Source: Clostridiales bacterium (GTDB lineage Bacteria; Bacillota; Clostridia; Christensenellales; QALW01). Taken from it: a DNA stretch of 6,208 bases. Shown in pieces: positions 1-5,667 of the stretch (position 1 is its first letter; every line of letters begins with the position of its first letter). Where the stretch lies: positions 1 through 6,208 of the forward strand of contig JAHAAN010000115.1 of assembly GCA_018376855.1 (NCBI GenBank). Direction: 5' to 3'. The notes below the pieces were generated by a model, which was given only the letters and a program-made list of their open reading frames with translations, was not told the origin of the DNA and ran no database searches. Made by a program: the position numbers and the translations under genes.

Positions 1-745
1 GACAATTAGCAATACCCACTGAGTCTGTGCTAGTGCGGGTATGCAAAGAAAGACTCAAACCATTCTCTTTTTCTTCAAAATTGTAAGAATGTATGTGCAC
101 AGGATCGCCAAGTCTAACACCTTCGATTCCATCAAAATTGAAATCACTTTTCATATGTTCATACAACGGTTTTTGAATAATCAAAACCAAATGCTTGTTC
201 AAATGCTCGAATGTTTCACTTTTGTGATGCATCTGCACAAGAATGGTTTTTAAAGTCATCTTCCAGTTCATCCCAAATGGCTTTTTATTATTTAAATCAA
301 CCGGATTTACTTCTATACCATGCTCGTTCAAGAATCTCTGACGTTCCGGCCATACTGTTCCGGTCGTATCCATTGTTTGTAATTCAATTCCAATGAAATC
401 CTTAATCTTTTTGTCTTTTGCAGATAATAAGAAATAGTCAACATGTCCACCGGGAATCTGCACTTCAGGAACAAGATATAGTTCATTCCCCGGCTCATGC
501 ATTGTCAGTAAATGTAAGCAATCGATAAAAATTTGATTATGTTCTAACAATCTGTAAGGACAAATAATAACATCTTGGTTTTGGTACTTCACAGCACATG
601 TTCCGATTTTAATTTCCGGATCGGATTTTCTCATCTTAGTACAAACACGCTGAGTGTACGGACAGGTTTGCGTTGTCATCGCTTGTCTGAAATCCAATGA
701 TGTATTTTTGCAATATAGTCCAAAGAATTCACTTATTTTACTCAT
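1..745 (-). CDS. NotI-family type II restriction endonuclease, 3' end missing (partial)
   Basis: The frame is open from the ATG at 745 to the window edge, giving 248 residues with no stop; the C-terminus lies outside. Known NotI is a homodimeric endonuclease of about 380 residues that cuts a GC-rich 8-bp palindrome and carries an iron in a four-cysteine fold. From memory of the NotI sequence, the match is clear. There is an N-terminal ISEFFG (4-9). Four cysteines at 28, 35, 50 and 62 sit in TCPY, VCTK, GTCAV and ICPYRLLE, equivalent to the NotI Fe ligands. A PD-(D/E)xK-like core has PEVQIPGGHVDY (93-104) and IELQTMDTTG (120-129). D103, E121 and Q123 fit the unusual D...E-x-Q active site of NotI. 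The start overlaps the methyltransferase stop (ATGA) and has only a weak Shine-Dalgarno, so translation is probably coupled. The gene is AT-rich compared with the genes to the right. Target sequence cannot be read from the protein alone. Confidence 0.85.
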   Translation of the reverse strand, partial: MSKISEFFGLYCKNTSLDFRQAMTTQTCPYTQRVCTKMRKSDPEIKIGTCAVKYQNQDVIICPYRLLEHNQIFIDCLHLLTMHEPGNELYLVPEVQIPGGHVDYFLLSAKDKKIKDFIGIELQTMDTTGTVWPERQRFLNEHGIEVNPVDLNNKKPFGMNWKMTLKTILVQMHHKSETFEHLNKHLVLIIQKPLYEHMKSDFNFDGIEGVRLGDPVHIHSYNFEEKENGLSLSLHTRTSTDSVGIANC

Positions 746-1821
746 AATAATATATCCAATTCTCCATTATTCAAGAACCTATATTCTGAGCATCTATTCT
801 TTGCCAGTTCAAGATACTCTTGCGCCATATCAATACCAATTGATTTCCGGTTGAGTTGTGCTGCTACATAACTGGTTGTTCCCGTTCCAACAAATGGATC
901 TAACACGATGCCATTTGGCGGGCAGGTTAGTACAATAGGAGTCTTAACCAAATCTTCCGGGAAAGGTGCAAAGTGTAATTTTCTTCCCTGTGTATCTTCG
1001 GGAATAATCTGCCATACGTCAGAAATCATACTGCCGTTAGGATTATAGAAAAGGAAATAGAAACCTTTTTCTTGCAGTTCTTTGGCTCTTCCGCTTAAAT
1101 TCGTTGTATCTCCATTTGTTATCCGTTGATTTGCTCCTTTGATAACCATTCTAAAATCCGACAGTTCACCTTTTTTGATGCGATTCAATACTTCGTCCAG
1201 TGCTTTATATGCATTTGCACGCTGTTCTTCTGTGAGTTCTGTGCTCAATTCAATTTTTCTTCGATATCTAACGCCGCTTACACCAGTTGCACTGACGACT
1301 GCGCCATTCTCCACATGTGCGCTTCGTGGTTTTTTTCTTACTGCATCAGAGTCATAATAATAACCGGTTTTCTTTTTAACAAAGTGAAACATCGGCTCAT
1401 ATTCGCAGCCCAAACTATCTTTGGATTGGGACATAGCACCTTTCATTTTATCCCAAACAACGGTGTTTCGTAAAATCCACTTCTGCTCATCCTGCATTCG
1501 AATCGCTACTCGATGAGGAATATTTAGTAATTGTTTATTTTTATAGCTATCTCCGATATTTAACCAAAAAGAACCAGATGGTTTAAGCACTCGATAGACT
1601 TCTTTTACTATGGCAAGGAGATTATCAATATATTCTTGGTATGTTGTTTCTAGCCCAATACCTCCACCTAAGTATTGCCTTTTCATATAGTATGGCGGAC
1701 TGGTTACCACACAATCAATGCAATCATCTGGAAAACAGGACAAAACTTTTAATGCATCGCCTCGAACAAAGCAAGGTGCGGTTAAAGATGTGTTATTTAT
1801 ATACTCATTAACGCTTATCAT
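742..1821 (-). CDS. Beta-class DNA methyltransferase (N4-cytosine or N6-adenine) of a type II R-M system
   Basis: This is an S-adenosylmethionine-dependent site-specific DNA methyltransferase that should protect host DNA from the endonuclease encoded just downstream. From the ATG at 1821 it has 359 residues. The catalytic motif IV TSPPYY lies at about 40-45. The SAM-binding motif I DPFVGTGTT is near the C-terminus (about 308-316), followed by SIGID. This IV-before-I order defines the beta class. SPPY is typical of N4-cytosine enzymes, though some N6-adenine enzymes share it. The roughly 260 residues between the motifs must hold the target recognition region. The same frame extends to a TTG at 1875 (377 residues). 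I prefer 1821 because a promoter -10 lies inside the extension and GGAGA sits at 1832-1836, 10 nt before the ATG. The stop overlaps the endonuclease start. Codon use is AT-rich, consistent with horizontal transfer of the pair. Confidence 0.93.
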   Translation of the reverse strand: MISVNEYINNTSLTAPCFVRGDALKVLSCFPDDCIDCVVTSPPYYMKRQYLGGGIGLETTYQEYIDNLLAIVKEVYRVLKPSGSFWLNIGDSYKNKQLLNIPHRVAIRMQDEQKWILRNTVVWDKMKGAMSQSKDSLGCEYEPMFHFVKKKTGYYYDSDAVRKKPRSAHVENGAVVSATGVSGVRYRRKIELSTELTEEQRANAYKALDEVLNRIKKGELSDFRMVIKGANQRITNGDTTNLSGRAKELQEKGFYFLFYNPNGSMISDVWQIIPEDTQGRKLHFAPFPEDLVKTPIVLTCPPNGIVLDPFVGTGTTSYVAAQLNRKSIGIDMAQEYLELAKNRCSEYRFLNNGELDILL

Positions 1822-1863
1822 TCTTACACATTCTCCGAAAAAGACCAATTTATTGATCAAATT

Positions 1864-1892
1864 ATTATAACCCAATGCCCATTGAGATGCAA
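1864..1892 (-). promoter_or_regulatory. Predicted promoter of the R-M operon
   Basis: On the minus strand a perfect TATAAT (1869-1864) lies 17 bp from TTGCAT (1892-1887), giving a predicted transcript start near 1857 and a leader of about 35 nt before the ATG at 1821. The -10 overlaps the alternative TTG start region, which argues against that start. The -35 matches consensus only in TTG, so the promoter may be modest. It lies partly inside the hairpin at 1878-1907. Confidence 0.6.
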
Positions 1893-1907
1893 TTATATCT
1901 CAGCGGG
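1878..1907 (-). repeat. Imperfect hairpin at the R-M junction, possible IS200/IS605-type end remnant
   Basis: On the minus strand CCCGCTGAGAT (1907-1897) can pair with ATCTCAATGGG (1888-1878) around an 8-nt loop: an 11-bp stem with one G-T wobble and one mismatch. No T-run follows, so it is not a standard terminator. The tract just upstream on this strand contains GTAAGGAAGTAGCC. A bulged hairpin after a conserved single-stranded tract resembles the right ends of IS200/IS605 (TnpB-type) elements. No transposase frame survives here, so a mobile origin is only inference. Confidence 0.35.
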
Positions 1908-1977
1908 TGGCTACTTCCTTACAGAGGGTGCCCCAACGGCCGCCTTGTTTTTTAACAGCTTTACATGCATAAAAGCA

Positions 1978-2694
1978 TCATTCTGCATTTAATTCTTCCA
2001 ATATACAGCGCGAAAATTGAACAGCCGCTTCCTCACCTAAATCGCAATGACCGCGCCCTTCCACTTCATAATAAGCGATTCGGTGATTACTCATAGCCTT
2101 AACGAAGCGATCTGAGTGTTTTTCTTTGTTAACAGCCTGGTCTTGGTCGCAATGAAAAACATAATACGCAATATCGGGCATGGTTTCCGCAAGATGGAGC
2201 GGCGAAAATCTGCGCAAAACCTCCTGCAAGCTCCCATTCTCCCAAAAATATGCCGAATAAATGGTTCTTGGAAGATCCGCACGCTCCGTAAAATGATAAG
2301 GCATATCACACACAGGGCAATTCACCACGCAAGCCTTCGGCGTATGCTTTGCATAATGCGTATAAACTAACGCGGCCATACCTCCCATACTGAAGCCGGT
2401 AAAAACAATCGGCATCTCGTTTAAAAGCGCATAATGCTCAAACAACACATCCAAAATTTCATCCGTATATGCAATCGCCTGCGGATTCATCCATGACCAC
2501 GGATTGTTATATGCTACCACATACAAAATGTTCTTTTGCGCATAATACTTTGCGCTTTCATCACTGTCGTCATATATAGGCATTCCGCCAAGGCCAAAAA
2601 AGTTCAAAACAACTCCTTTGATCTGACCCTGAATCAACCGATCGTTTACATAAGCAAAGCTCCGAAGATTTTTATAAGTAATAATTTTTTCCAT
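1978..2694 (-). CDS. Alpha/beta hydrolase (prolyl oligopeptidase / dienelactone hydrolase-like)
   Basis: This is a cytoplasmic serine hydrolase of 238 residues with a single compact alpha/beta fold and no signal peptide. The nucleophile elbow is GFSMGG (100-105) with S102. The likely acid is D185 in HCDQDQAV, with D183 as an alternative, and the general base is H216 in GRGHCD. FFGLGG (32-37) sits where the oxyanion-hole loop is expected. Together these form a complete catalytic triad. Substrate cannot be told: esters, short peptides or acyl-sugars are all possible in this family. The start is supported by AGAGGG about 9 nt before the ATG. It follows the holin-like gene on the same strand after a gap of 73 nt, but it has its own promoter, so it may be transcribed independently. 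Confidence 0.85.
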   Translation of the reverse strand: MEKIITYKNLRSFAYVNDRLIQGQIKGVVLNFFGLGGMPIYDDSDESAKYYAQKNILYVVAYNNPWSWMNPQAIAYTDEILDVLFEHYALLNEMPIVFTGFSMGGMAALVYTHYAKHTPKACVVNCPVCDMPYHFTERADLPRTIYSAYFWENGSLQEVLRRFSPLHLAETMPDIAYYVFHCDQDQAVNKEKHSDRFVKAMSNHRIAYYEVEGRGHCDLGEEAAVQFSRCILEELNAE

Positions 2695-2721
2695 AGGGCA
2701 AAACCCTCTTTCTTTTTTGTC

Positions 2722-2750
2722 ATTTTACACGATTACAAACAAAAAATCAA
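2722..2750 (-). promoter_or_regulatory. Predicted promoter of the alpha/beta hydrolase gene
   Basis: On the minus strand TTGATT (2750-2745, four of six consensus bases) and TAAAAT (2727-2722, five of six) are separated by exactly 17 bp. The predicted start is near 2715, giving a leader of about 20 nt that carries the AGAGGG ribosome binding site. No convincing terminator lies between this promoter and the holin stop at 2768, so read-through from the holin gene is also possible. Confidence 0.6.
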
Positions 2751-2767
2751 GCCCTTCTTCCGCATCC

Positions 2768-3208
2768 TTACTCTTCTCCGTTATTCCCTTTTTTCTTCAA
2801 CGCCTCCAAAGCATTCTTAACGATTGCCGGCATTGGAACACCCATTAAGCCCAAATTCTCCACAATACTAATCCCTTCGTTTCCGATAAAAAACAGAATG
2901 ACAGCCGTTCGGCAAAGCTTTTCCGCATTCATAACGCGATCAAGCTGCACCGCAAGCAGCACACACAGCAAAATACACACCTTCCGAACAAGCCCTCGGA
3001 AACATACATACGAACTGGCAGCTCCGTTTTCTGTTTTACTGCTCTTATGAAAAACCAACGCGCATAACAGTCCCGTAACATAATCCACACCAATCACGGC
3101 AATCAGCGTTTGCAAACTGCTGTCCCATCCGCCCAACGCAGCTGTCAAAATACTTCCCGCTGCCGCCGCTGCGCCTAATATAAAATTTTTATTTGTTAAT
3201 AGCTCCAT
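2768..3208 (-). CDS. Phage-type holin (toxin secretion / phage lysis holin family)
   Basis: This is a small inner-membrane protein of 146 residues of the holin family that includes clostridial TcdE-like and phage lysis holins. In phages such proteins form membrane lesions that release an endolysin; bacterial homologues can assist toxin or protein export. Hydrophobic segments lie at about 10-27, 33-53, 76-89 and 100-118. Family-typical patterns are DYVTGLL (42-48), a basic cytoplasmic stretch around FRGLVRKV (70-77), and a C-terminal NEGISIVENLG...GVPMP (110-127) ending in a charged tail, ALKKKGNNGEE. An AAGGAG ribosome binding site sits 5 nt before the ATG. There is no endolysin, amidase or other phage gene within view, so it looks like an orphan. 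It is divergent from rsmA. Whether it acts in lysis, export or another role cannot be decided from the sequence. Confidence 0.9.
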   Translation of the reverse strand: MELLTNKNFILGAAAAAGSILTAALGGWDSSLQTLIAVIGVDYVTGLLCALVFHKSSKTENGAASSYVCFRGLVRKVCILLCVLLAVQLDRVMNAEKLCRTAVILFFIGNEGISIVENLGLMGVPMPAIVKNALEALKKKGNNGEE

Positions 3209-3286
3209 TTTCTCTCCTTATAACCTGCACCGCTCCTTTATCATATACCCATCCTTTGCTCTTCACGCAGTTATCTGCCAAAACGC

Positions 3287-3315
3287 TTGCATTTTTATTC
3301 CGAACCCGTTATACT
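3287..3315 (+). promoter_or_regulatory. Predicted promoter of rsmA
   Basis: TTGCAT (3287-3292) and TATACT (3310-3315, five of six consensus bases) are separated by 17 bp. The predicted start is near 3322, giving a leader of about 44 nt with AAGGAGG at 3353-3359, 6 nt before the ATG. The rest of the 157-bp divergent intergenic region holds a short GCAG-TTAT-CTGC inverted repeat (3267-3278) of unknown meaning. Confidence 0.65.
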
Positions 3316-3365
3316 AAAAACATTATTTTTACTTTCAGATAAAACAATAATCAAGGAGGAACCTT

Positions 3366-4214
3366 ATGGAGCCGCTCAACGGTGCAAAGCTGCGCGAAAT
3401 TTTGGAGGAATGCGGATTTTCTTTTTCCAAAAGCTTGGGGCAGAATTTTTTAAGCGACGAACGCATTCTCACCCGAATTGCCGACGACGCCTCCTTGGAA
3501 ACAGGCGACACCGTTCTTGAAATCGGCCCCGGTGCAGGAACATTGACCCGTGTTATGGCACGCAAAGCAAAAAAAGTGGTTTCCGTGGAAATCGACCGCT
3601 CTCTTCAGCCCGTACTTGCCCGAACGCTTTCCGGCTTTACCAATACCGAAGTCATTTTCGGCGATTTCCTCCGCATGGATCTTCCCCGACTTTTTGCAGA
3701 GCATCTTGAAGACGGTTTTAAAGTGGTCGCTAATCTTCCCTATTACATTACCACGCCGATCATCATGCGGCTGTTGGAAAGCCGTATGCCCTGCCGCAGC
3801 TTAACGATTCTCGTTCAGCGCGAAGTAGCGCAGCGCATGGCTGCAAAGCCCGGAACCCCCGAATACGGTTCCCTATCCTGCGTCGTTCAGTATTATGCCG
3901 ACTGCCGGCTTCAAACACGCCTCTCACCCGCGTGCTTCACTCCGCGCCCCAAGGTAGAAAGTCAGGTAATCACTTTAAACATCCTTCCTGTGCCTTCCGT
4001 TTCGGTGAAAGACGAAAAAATGCTTTTCCGTGTGATCCACAGTGCTTTTGCAATGCGCAGAAAAACGTTTGCCAACAACCTGATCCACGAATTTTCACTT
4101 TCCCGCGAGGATGCAGAAACGCTGTTAGCCCAATGCGCGCTCCCCGCACAGATACGCGGCGAATGCCTTTCGCTGTCGCAGTTAGCGCTTGTTTCGGATG
4201 CGCTGAGCAAATAG
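3366..4214 (+). CDS. rsmA: 16S rRNA (adenine(1518)-N6/adenine(1519)-N6)-dimethyltransferase
   Basis: RsmA (KsgA) uses S-adenosylmethionine to dimethylate two adjacent adenosines in the 3'-terminal hairpin of 16S rRNA late in small-subunit assembly. Its loss gives kasugamycin resistance. The 282-residue protein has the usual family length. Diagnostic motifs occur in order: SKSLGQNFL (21-29), the SAM-binding loop LEIGPGAGTLT (51-61), SVEID with acidic E75 (73-77), GD with D100, the catalytic NLPYYI (123-128), and FTPRPKVES (191-199) near the start of the C-terminal domain. The start is fixed by AAGGAGG at 3353-3359. The gene stands alone on its strand with its own promoter and a downstream terminator. 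It is not preceded by the rnmV primase-like gene often found beside it in Firmicutes. Erm-type 23S rRNA methyltransferases share the fold, but the motif set and length favour RsmA. Confidence 0.97.
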   Translation: MEPLNGAKLREILEECGFSFSKSLGQNFLSDERILTRIADDASLETGDTVLEIGPGAGTLTRVMARKAKKVVSVEIDRSLQPVLARTLSGFTNTEVIFGDFLRMDLPRLFAEHLEDGFKVVANLPYYITTPIIMRLLESRMPCRSLTILVQREVAQRMAAKPGTPEYGSLSCVVQYYADCRLQTRLSPACFTPRPKVESQVITLNILPVPSVSVKDEKMLFRVIHSAFAMRRKTFANNLIHEFSLSREDAETLLAQCALPAQIRGECLSLSQLALVSDALSK

Positions 4215-4227
4215 CTGCCGCAACGCA

Positions 4228-4307
4228 CGCGGGCGCGCAGCCCCGCGCTTTGCGCGGGGTAGGCTCTGCGAGCCTCAGCGCCGCACAGCGGCGCCTGCGC
4301 GCCCGCG
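4228..4307. repeat. Cloverleaf palindromic element, four perfect stems
   Basis: An 80-nt, very GC-rich block is almost wholly self-complementary. The closing stem pairs CGCGGGCGCGCAG (4228-4240) with CTGCGCGCCCGCG (4295-4307), 13 bp with no mismatch. Inside are three perfect hairpins, each with a three-base loop: 4241-4259 (8 bp, loop TTT), 4261-4275 (6 bp, loop TGC) and 4278-4294 (7 bp, loop ACA). Only T4260 and CA at 4276-4277 are unpaired at the junction. It starts 13 nt after the rsmA stop and ends 11 nt before the terminator palindrome. It is not a tRNA: arm lengths and loops are wrong. Most likely it is a dispersed palindromic repeat or non-autonomous element, but copy number cannot be seen here. 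Confidence 0.9.
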
Positions 4308-4318
4308 AAATACAAACA

Positions 4319-4348
4319 AAAAGCGAGCGATTAAAATCGCTCGCTTTT
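4319..4348. terminator. Bidirectional intrinsic terminator between rsmA and the araC-type gene
   Basis: AAAAGCGAGCGATT (4319-4332) is followed after AA by its exact reverse complement (4335-4348). The stable core is GCGAGCGA paired with TCGCTCGC. Read on the plus strand it ends in TTTT; read on the minus strand it ends in TTTTTGTTTG. It therefore can stop both rsmA transcripts and transcripts of the convergent AraC-family gene, whose stop codon lies directly beside it at 4350-4352. Confidence 0.9.
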
Positions 4349-4349
4349 C

Positions 4350-5168
4350 CTATACAGGATAAGAGCCGCTCTGCCGATACTGCCGGGGCGTCATTCCGGT
4401 ATGCCGTTTAAAAAACGCAATCATGCCGGCAACGGAGCCGAAAGCCATTTGCTCCGCAATTTCTGCTTCCGGTATCGGCTGCCGTAAAAGCCTGCACAAT
4501 TCCCTAAGACGCAAGCGCGCAACGTATTTCGCAGGGCTGATTCCCGTACACGCTGTATATACCCTCTGCAAATGCTCTCTGGAAACGCCAAGCTCTGCTG
4601 CCATTGCCTCGATCGTCGGATTTGCAAAACGTTCCCTTTCGGCTATTTCACGAAAGCGCTCGCATAAAGCAGATTCGCTCTCCCTGCGTAATATCGAAAT
4701 CAGCCTGCAAACACATTCCGCACTGAATCCCGCATTCAACGGCCCCCGCAAAACGTCTTCACACAGTCGATTCAGTTCCCCCTGCCTTTCCTTTGCCGAG
4801 CACACTACTCTCTCCTTCAAAAGCTCCTCCGTCATGCTTCGCGCCGCTCCTCCGTCAAAACATAAAACGATAAACTCCCATGGCTCCGTTTGTCCTAACG
4901 GATAACCGTACCCGGAATTCTCCTCATTGATAATGTTAAAAAAACCCTCGCCTGCTTTTGTCCGAAAAGTTTTTCCTTTATATATCACCTCTCCGTTTCC
5001 GCGGATCGTATAGTGAAAAATGCAATGCGTTTCCCCGCTTCGCAACTCTCCTCGCGAGCAATAGGACGGATCCCGCGCCGTTTCATGATGAATCGCCGTT
5101 ATACGCGGTAAGCTGTCGAGCGGAAACACCGTTTGCACCATTTGATAGCTTGGAATATTTTCAAACAT
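4350..5168 (-). CDS. AraC-family transcriptional regulator with N-terminal cupin sensor domain
   Basis: This is a cytoplasmic DNA-binding regulator of 272 residues, the usual length for sugar-responsive AraC proteins. Residues about 20-105 form a cupin-like sensor (HYTIRGNGEVIYKG at 52-65, then KAGEGFF). Residues about 172-268 hold two helix-turn-helix units: TIEAMAAELGVSREHLQ (185-201), and EAEIAEQMAF (234-243) leading into FFKRHTGMTPRQYR (252-265), the AraC signature end. The second recognition helix contains GSVAGMIAFFKR, where AraC proteins more often have a serine/tyrosine-rich stretch before FxR. It is divergent from the cupin and oxidoreductase genes, so it probably controls them and itself, with a sugar or sugar acid as likely inducer. 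No Shine-Dalgarno precedes the ATG at 5168. The next in-frame ATG, residue 10, has none either, so the start is less certain than the identity. Confidence 0.93.
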   Translation of the reverse strand: MFENIPSYQMVQTVFPLDSLPRITAIHHETARDPSYCSRGELRSGETHCIFHYTIRGNGEVIYKGKTFRTKAGEGFFNIINEENSGYGYPLGQTEPWEFIVLCFDGGAARSMTEELLKERVVCSAKERQGELNRLCEDVLRGPLNAGFSAECVCRLISILRRESESALCERFREIAERERFANPTIEAMAAELGVSREHLQRVYTACTGISPAKYVARLRLRELCRLLRQPIPEAEIAEQMAFGSVAGMIAFFKRHTGMTPRQYRQSGSYPV

Positions 5169-5211
5169 TTTATCACATCACAAATTATAAATTTAAATCA
5201 CATATGCGCTA

Positions 5212-5240
5212 TTTACTTCGGATTAAACTCGATTTATAAT
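5212..5240 (+). promoter_or_regulatory. Predicted promoter of the cupin / oxidoreductase operon
   Basis: TTTACT (5212-5217, four of six consensus bases) and a perfect TATAAT (5235-5240) are 17 bp apart. The predicted start is near 5247, giving a leader of about 55 nt that contains one copy of the direct repeat (5264-5274) and the GGAGG ribosome binding site (5288-5292). Confidence 0.65.
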
Positions 5241-5258
5241 AACGCACGTAGCAAAGAT

Positions 5259-5286
5259 ATTATATCACAAATTAAAAAAAGATCAA
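5259..5286 (-). promoter_or_regulatory. Candidate promoter of the AraC-family gene
   Basis: On the minus strand TTGATC (5286-5281) and TATAAT (5264-5259) are 16 bp apart, predicting a start near 5252 and a leader of about 84 nt. A second perfect TATAAT (5189-5184) lies closer to the gene but has no recognisable -35 and would give a nearly leaderless message. The two divergent promoters overlap, so they may compete. Confidence 0.45.
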
Positions 5287-5301
5287 CGGAGGTTCTCATT
5301 T

Positions 5302-5652
5302 ATGAAAGCAATTCGCAAAGCATCTGAAATTCTTCCCGCCAAATTTGAAAAATGCCACGACGGAAACGGTACCCTGCTGTGTCATTCGCTGTTAGACGGT
5401 TTAGGCGGAACAGCCTTCGCATTTATGCACAGTGACACTATACCCAAGGGTGTTTCTATCGGCGTGCATACGCACGACTGCAACGAGGAAATTTACTACC
5501 TTCTCTCCGGCAAAGGCGTCCTGATTTTCGACGGCGAGCAAACCGAAATGGCGGCAGGCGATATTTCCTTGTGCACCATTGGCCATTCGCATGGTTTTGA
5601 AGCAACCGAAAACTGCATTCTGATCGTTGTGGGCAGCATACCGAAACTATAA
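5302..5652 (+). CDS. Single-domain cupin protein
   Basis: This small cytoplasmic beta-barrel protein of 116 residues has the two conserved cupin motifs. Motif 1 is GVHTHDCNEEIYYLLSGKG (54-72), with metal ligands H56, H58 and E62 or E63. Motif 2 is GDISLCTIGHSHGFEATEN (86-104), with ligand H97. A bound divalent metal is therefore likely. Members of this size act as sugar or sugar-phosphate isomerases, lyases, or ligand-binding proteins; the exact reaction cannot be told. The start is supported by GGAGG at 5288-5292, 9 nt before the ATG. The gene is followed 15 nt later by a Gfo/Idh/MocA oxidoreductase and lies opposite an AraC-type regulator, which suggests a role in handling a sugar-derived intermediate. 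Confidence 0.88.
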   Translation: MKAIRKASEILPAKFEKCHDGNGTLLCHSLLDGLGGTAFAFMHSDTIPKGVSIGVHTHDCNEEIYYLLSGKGVLIFDGEQTEMAAGDISLCTIGHSHGFEATENCILIVVGSIPKL

Positions 5653-5667
5653 AGGAGGAAATATGTT

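Larger units (their letters stand above)
5169..5301. promoter_or_regulatory. Divergent control region with 11-bp direct repeats (candidate AraC operators)
   Basis: ATCACAAATTA occurs twice in the same orientation, at 5177-5187 and 5264-5274, 87 bp apart start to start. The shorter core ATCACA also occurs at 5172-5177 and 5197-5202. On the minus strand, one full copy overlaps the spacer and -10 of the candidate araC promoter and the other overlaps a second TATAAT just before the araC-type ATG. The pattern fits binding and looping by a dimeric regulator, but no binding is shown. Confidence 0.45.

Noticed and set aside
1126..1473. Plus-strand open frame opposite the methyltransferase
   Set aside because: It is antisense to a gene with clear family motifs, has no family similarity I recognise and no ribosome binding site.
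1822..1875. N-terminal extension of the methyltransferase from a TTG at 1875
   Set aside because: It has no ribosome binding site, a good -10 element lies in it, and the family motifs start well after the ATG at 1821, which has GGAGA upstream.
1911..1970. Minus-strand 19-codon frame ending in AAVGAPSVRK
   Set aside because: There is no ribosome binding site and no recognisable family. It may be a fragment of a lost mobile-element frame, but that cannot be supported.
3240..3268. Minus-strand TATGAT as a holin promoter
   Set aside because: The matching -35 position reads GCGTGA, which barely resembles consensus, so no promoter can be assigned with confidence.
4228..4307. Cloverleaf read as a tRNA gene
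   Set aside because: The loops are three bases, the stems have the wrong lengths, and there is no anticodon loop, T-loop sequence or CCA-proximal pattern.
3932..4411. Plus-strand open frame across the rsmA end and the cloverleaf
   Set aside because: It overlaps rsmA in another frame, runs through the palindromes and terminator, and its residues reflect GC-rich repeat sequence.
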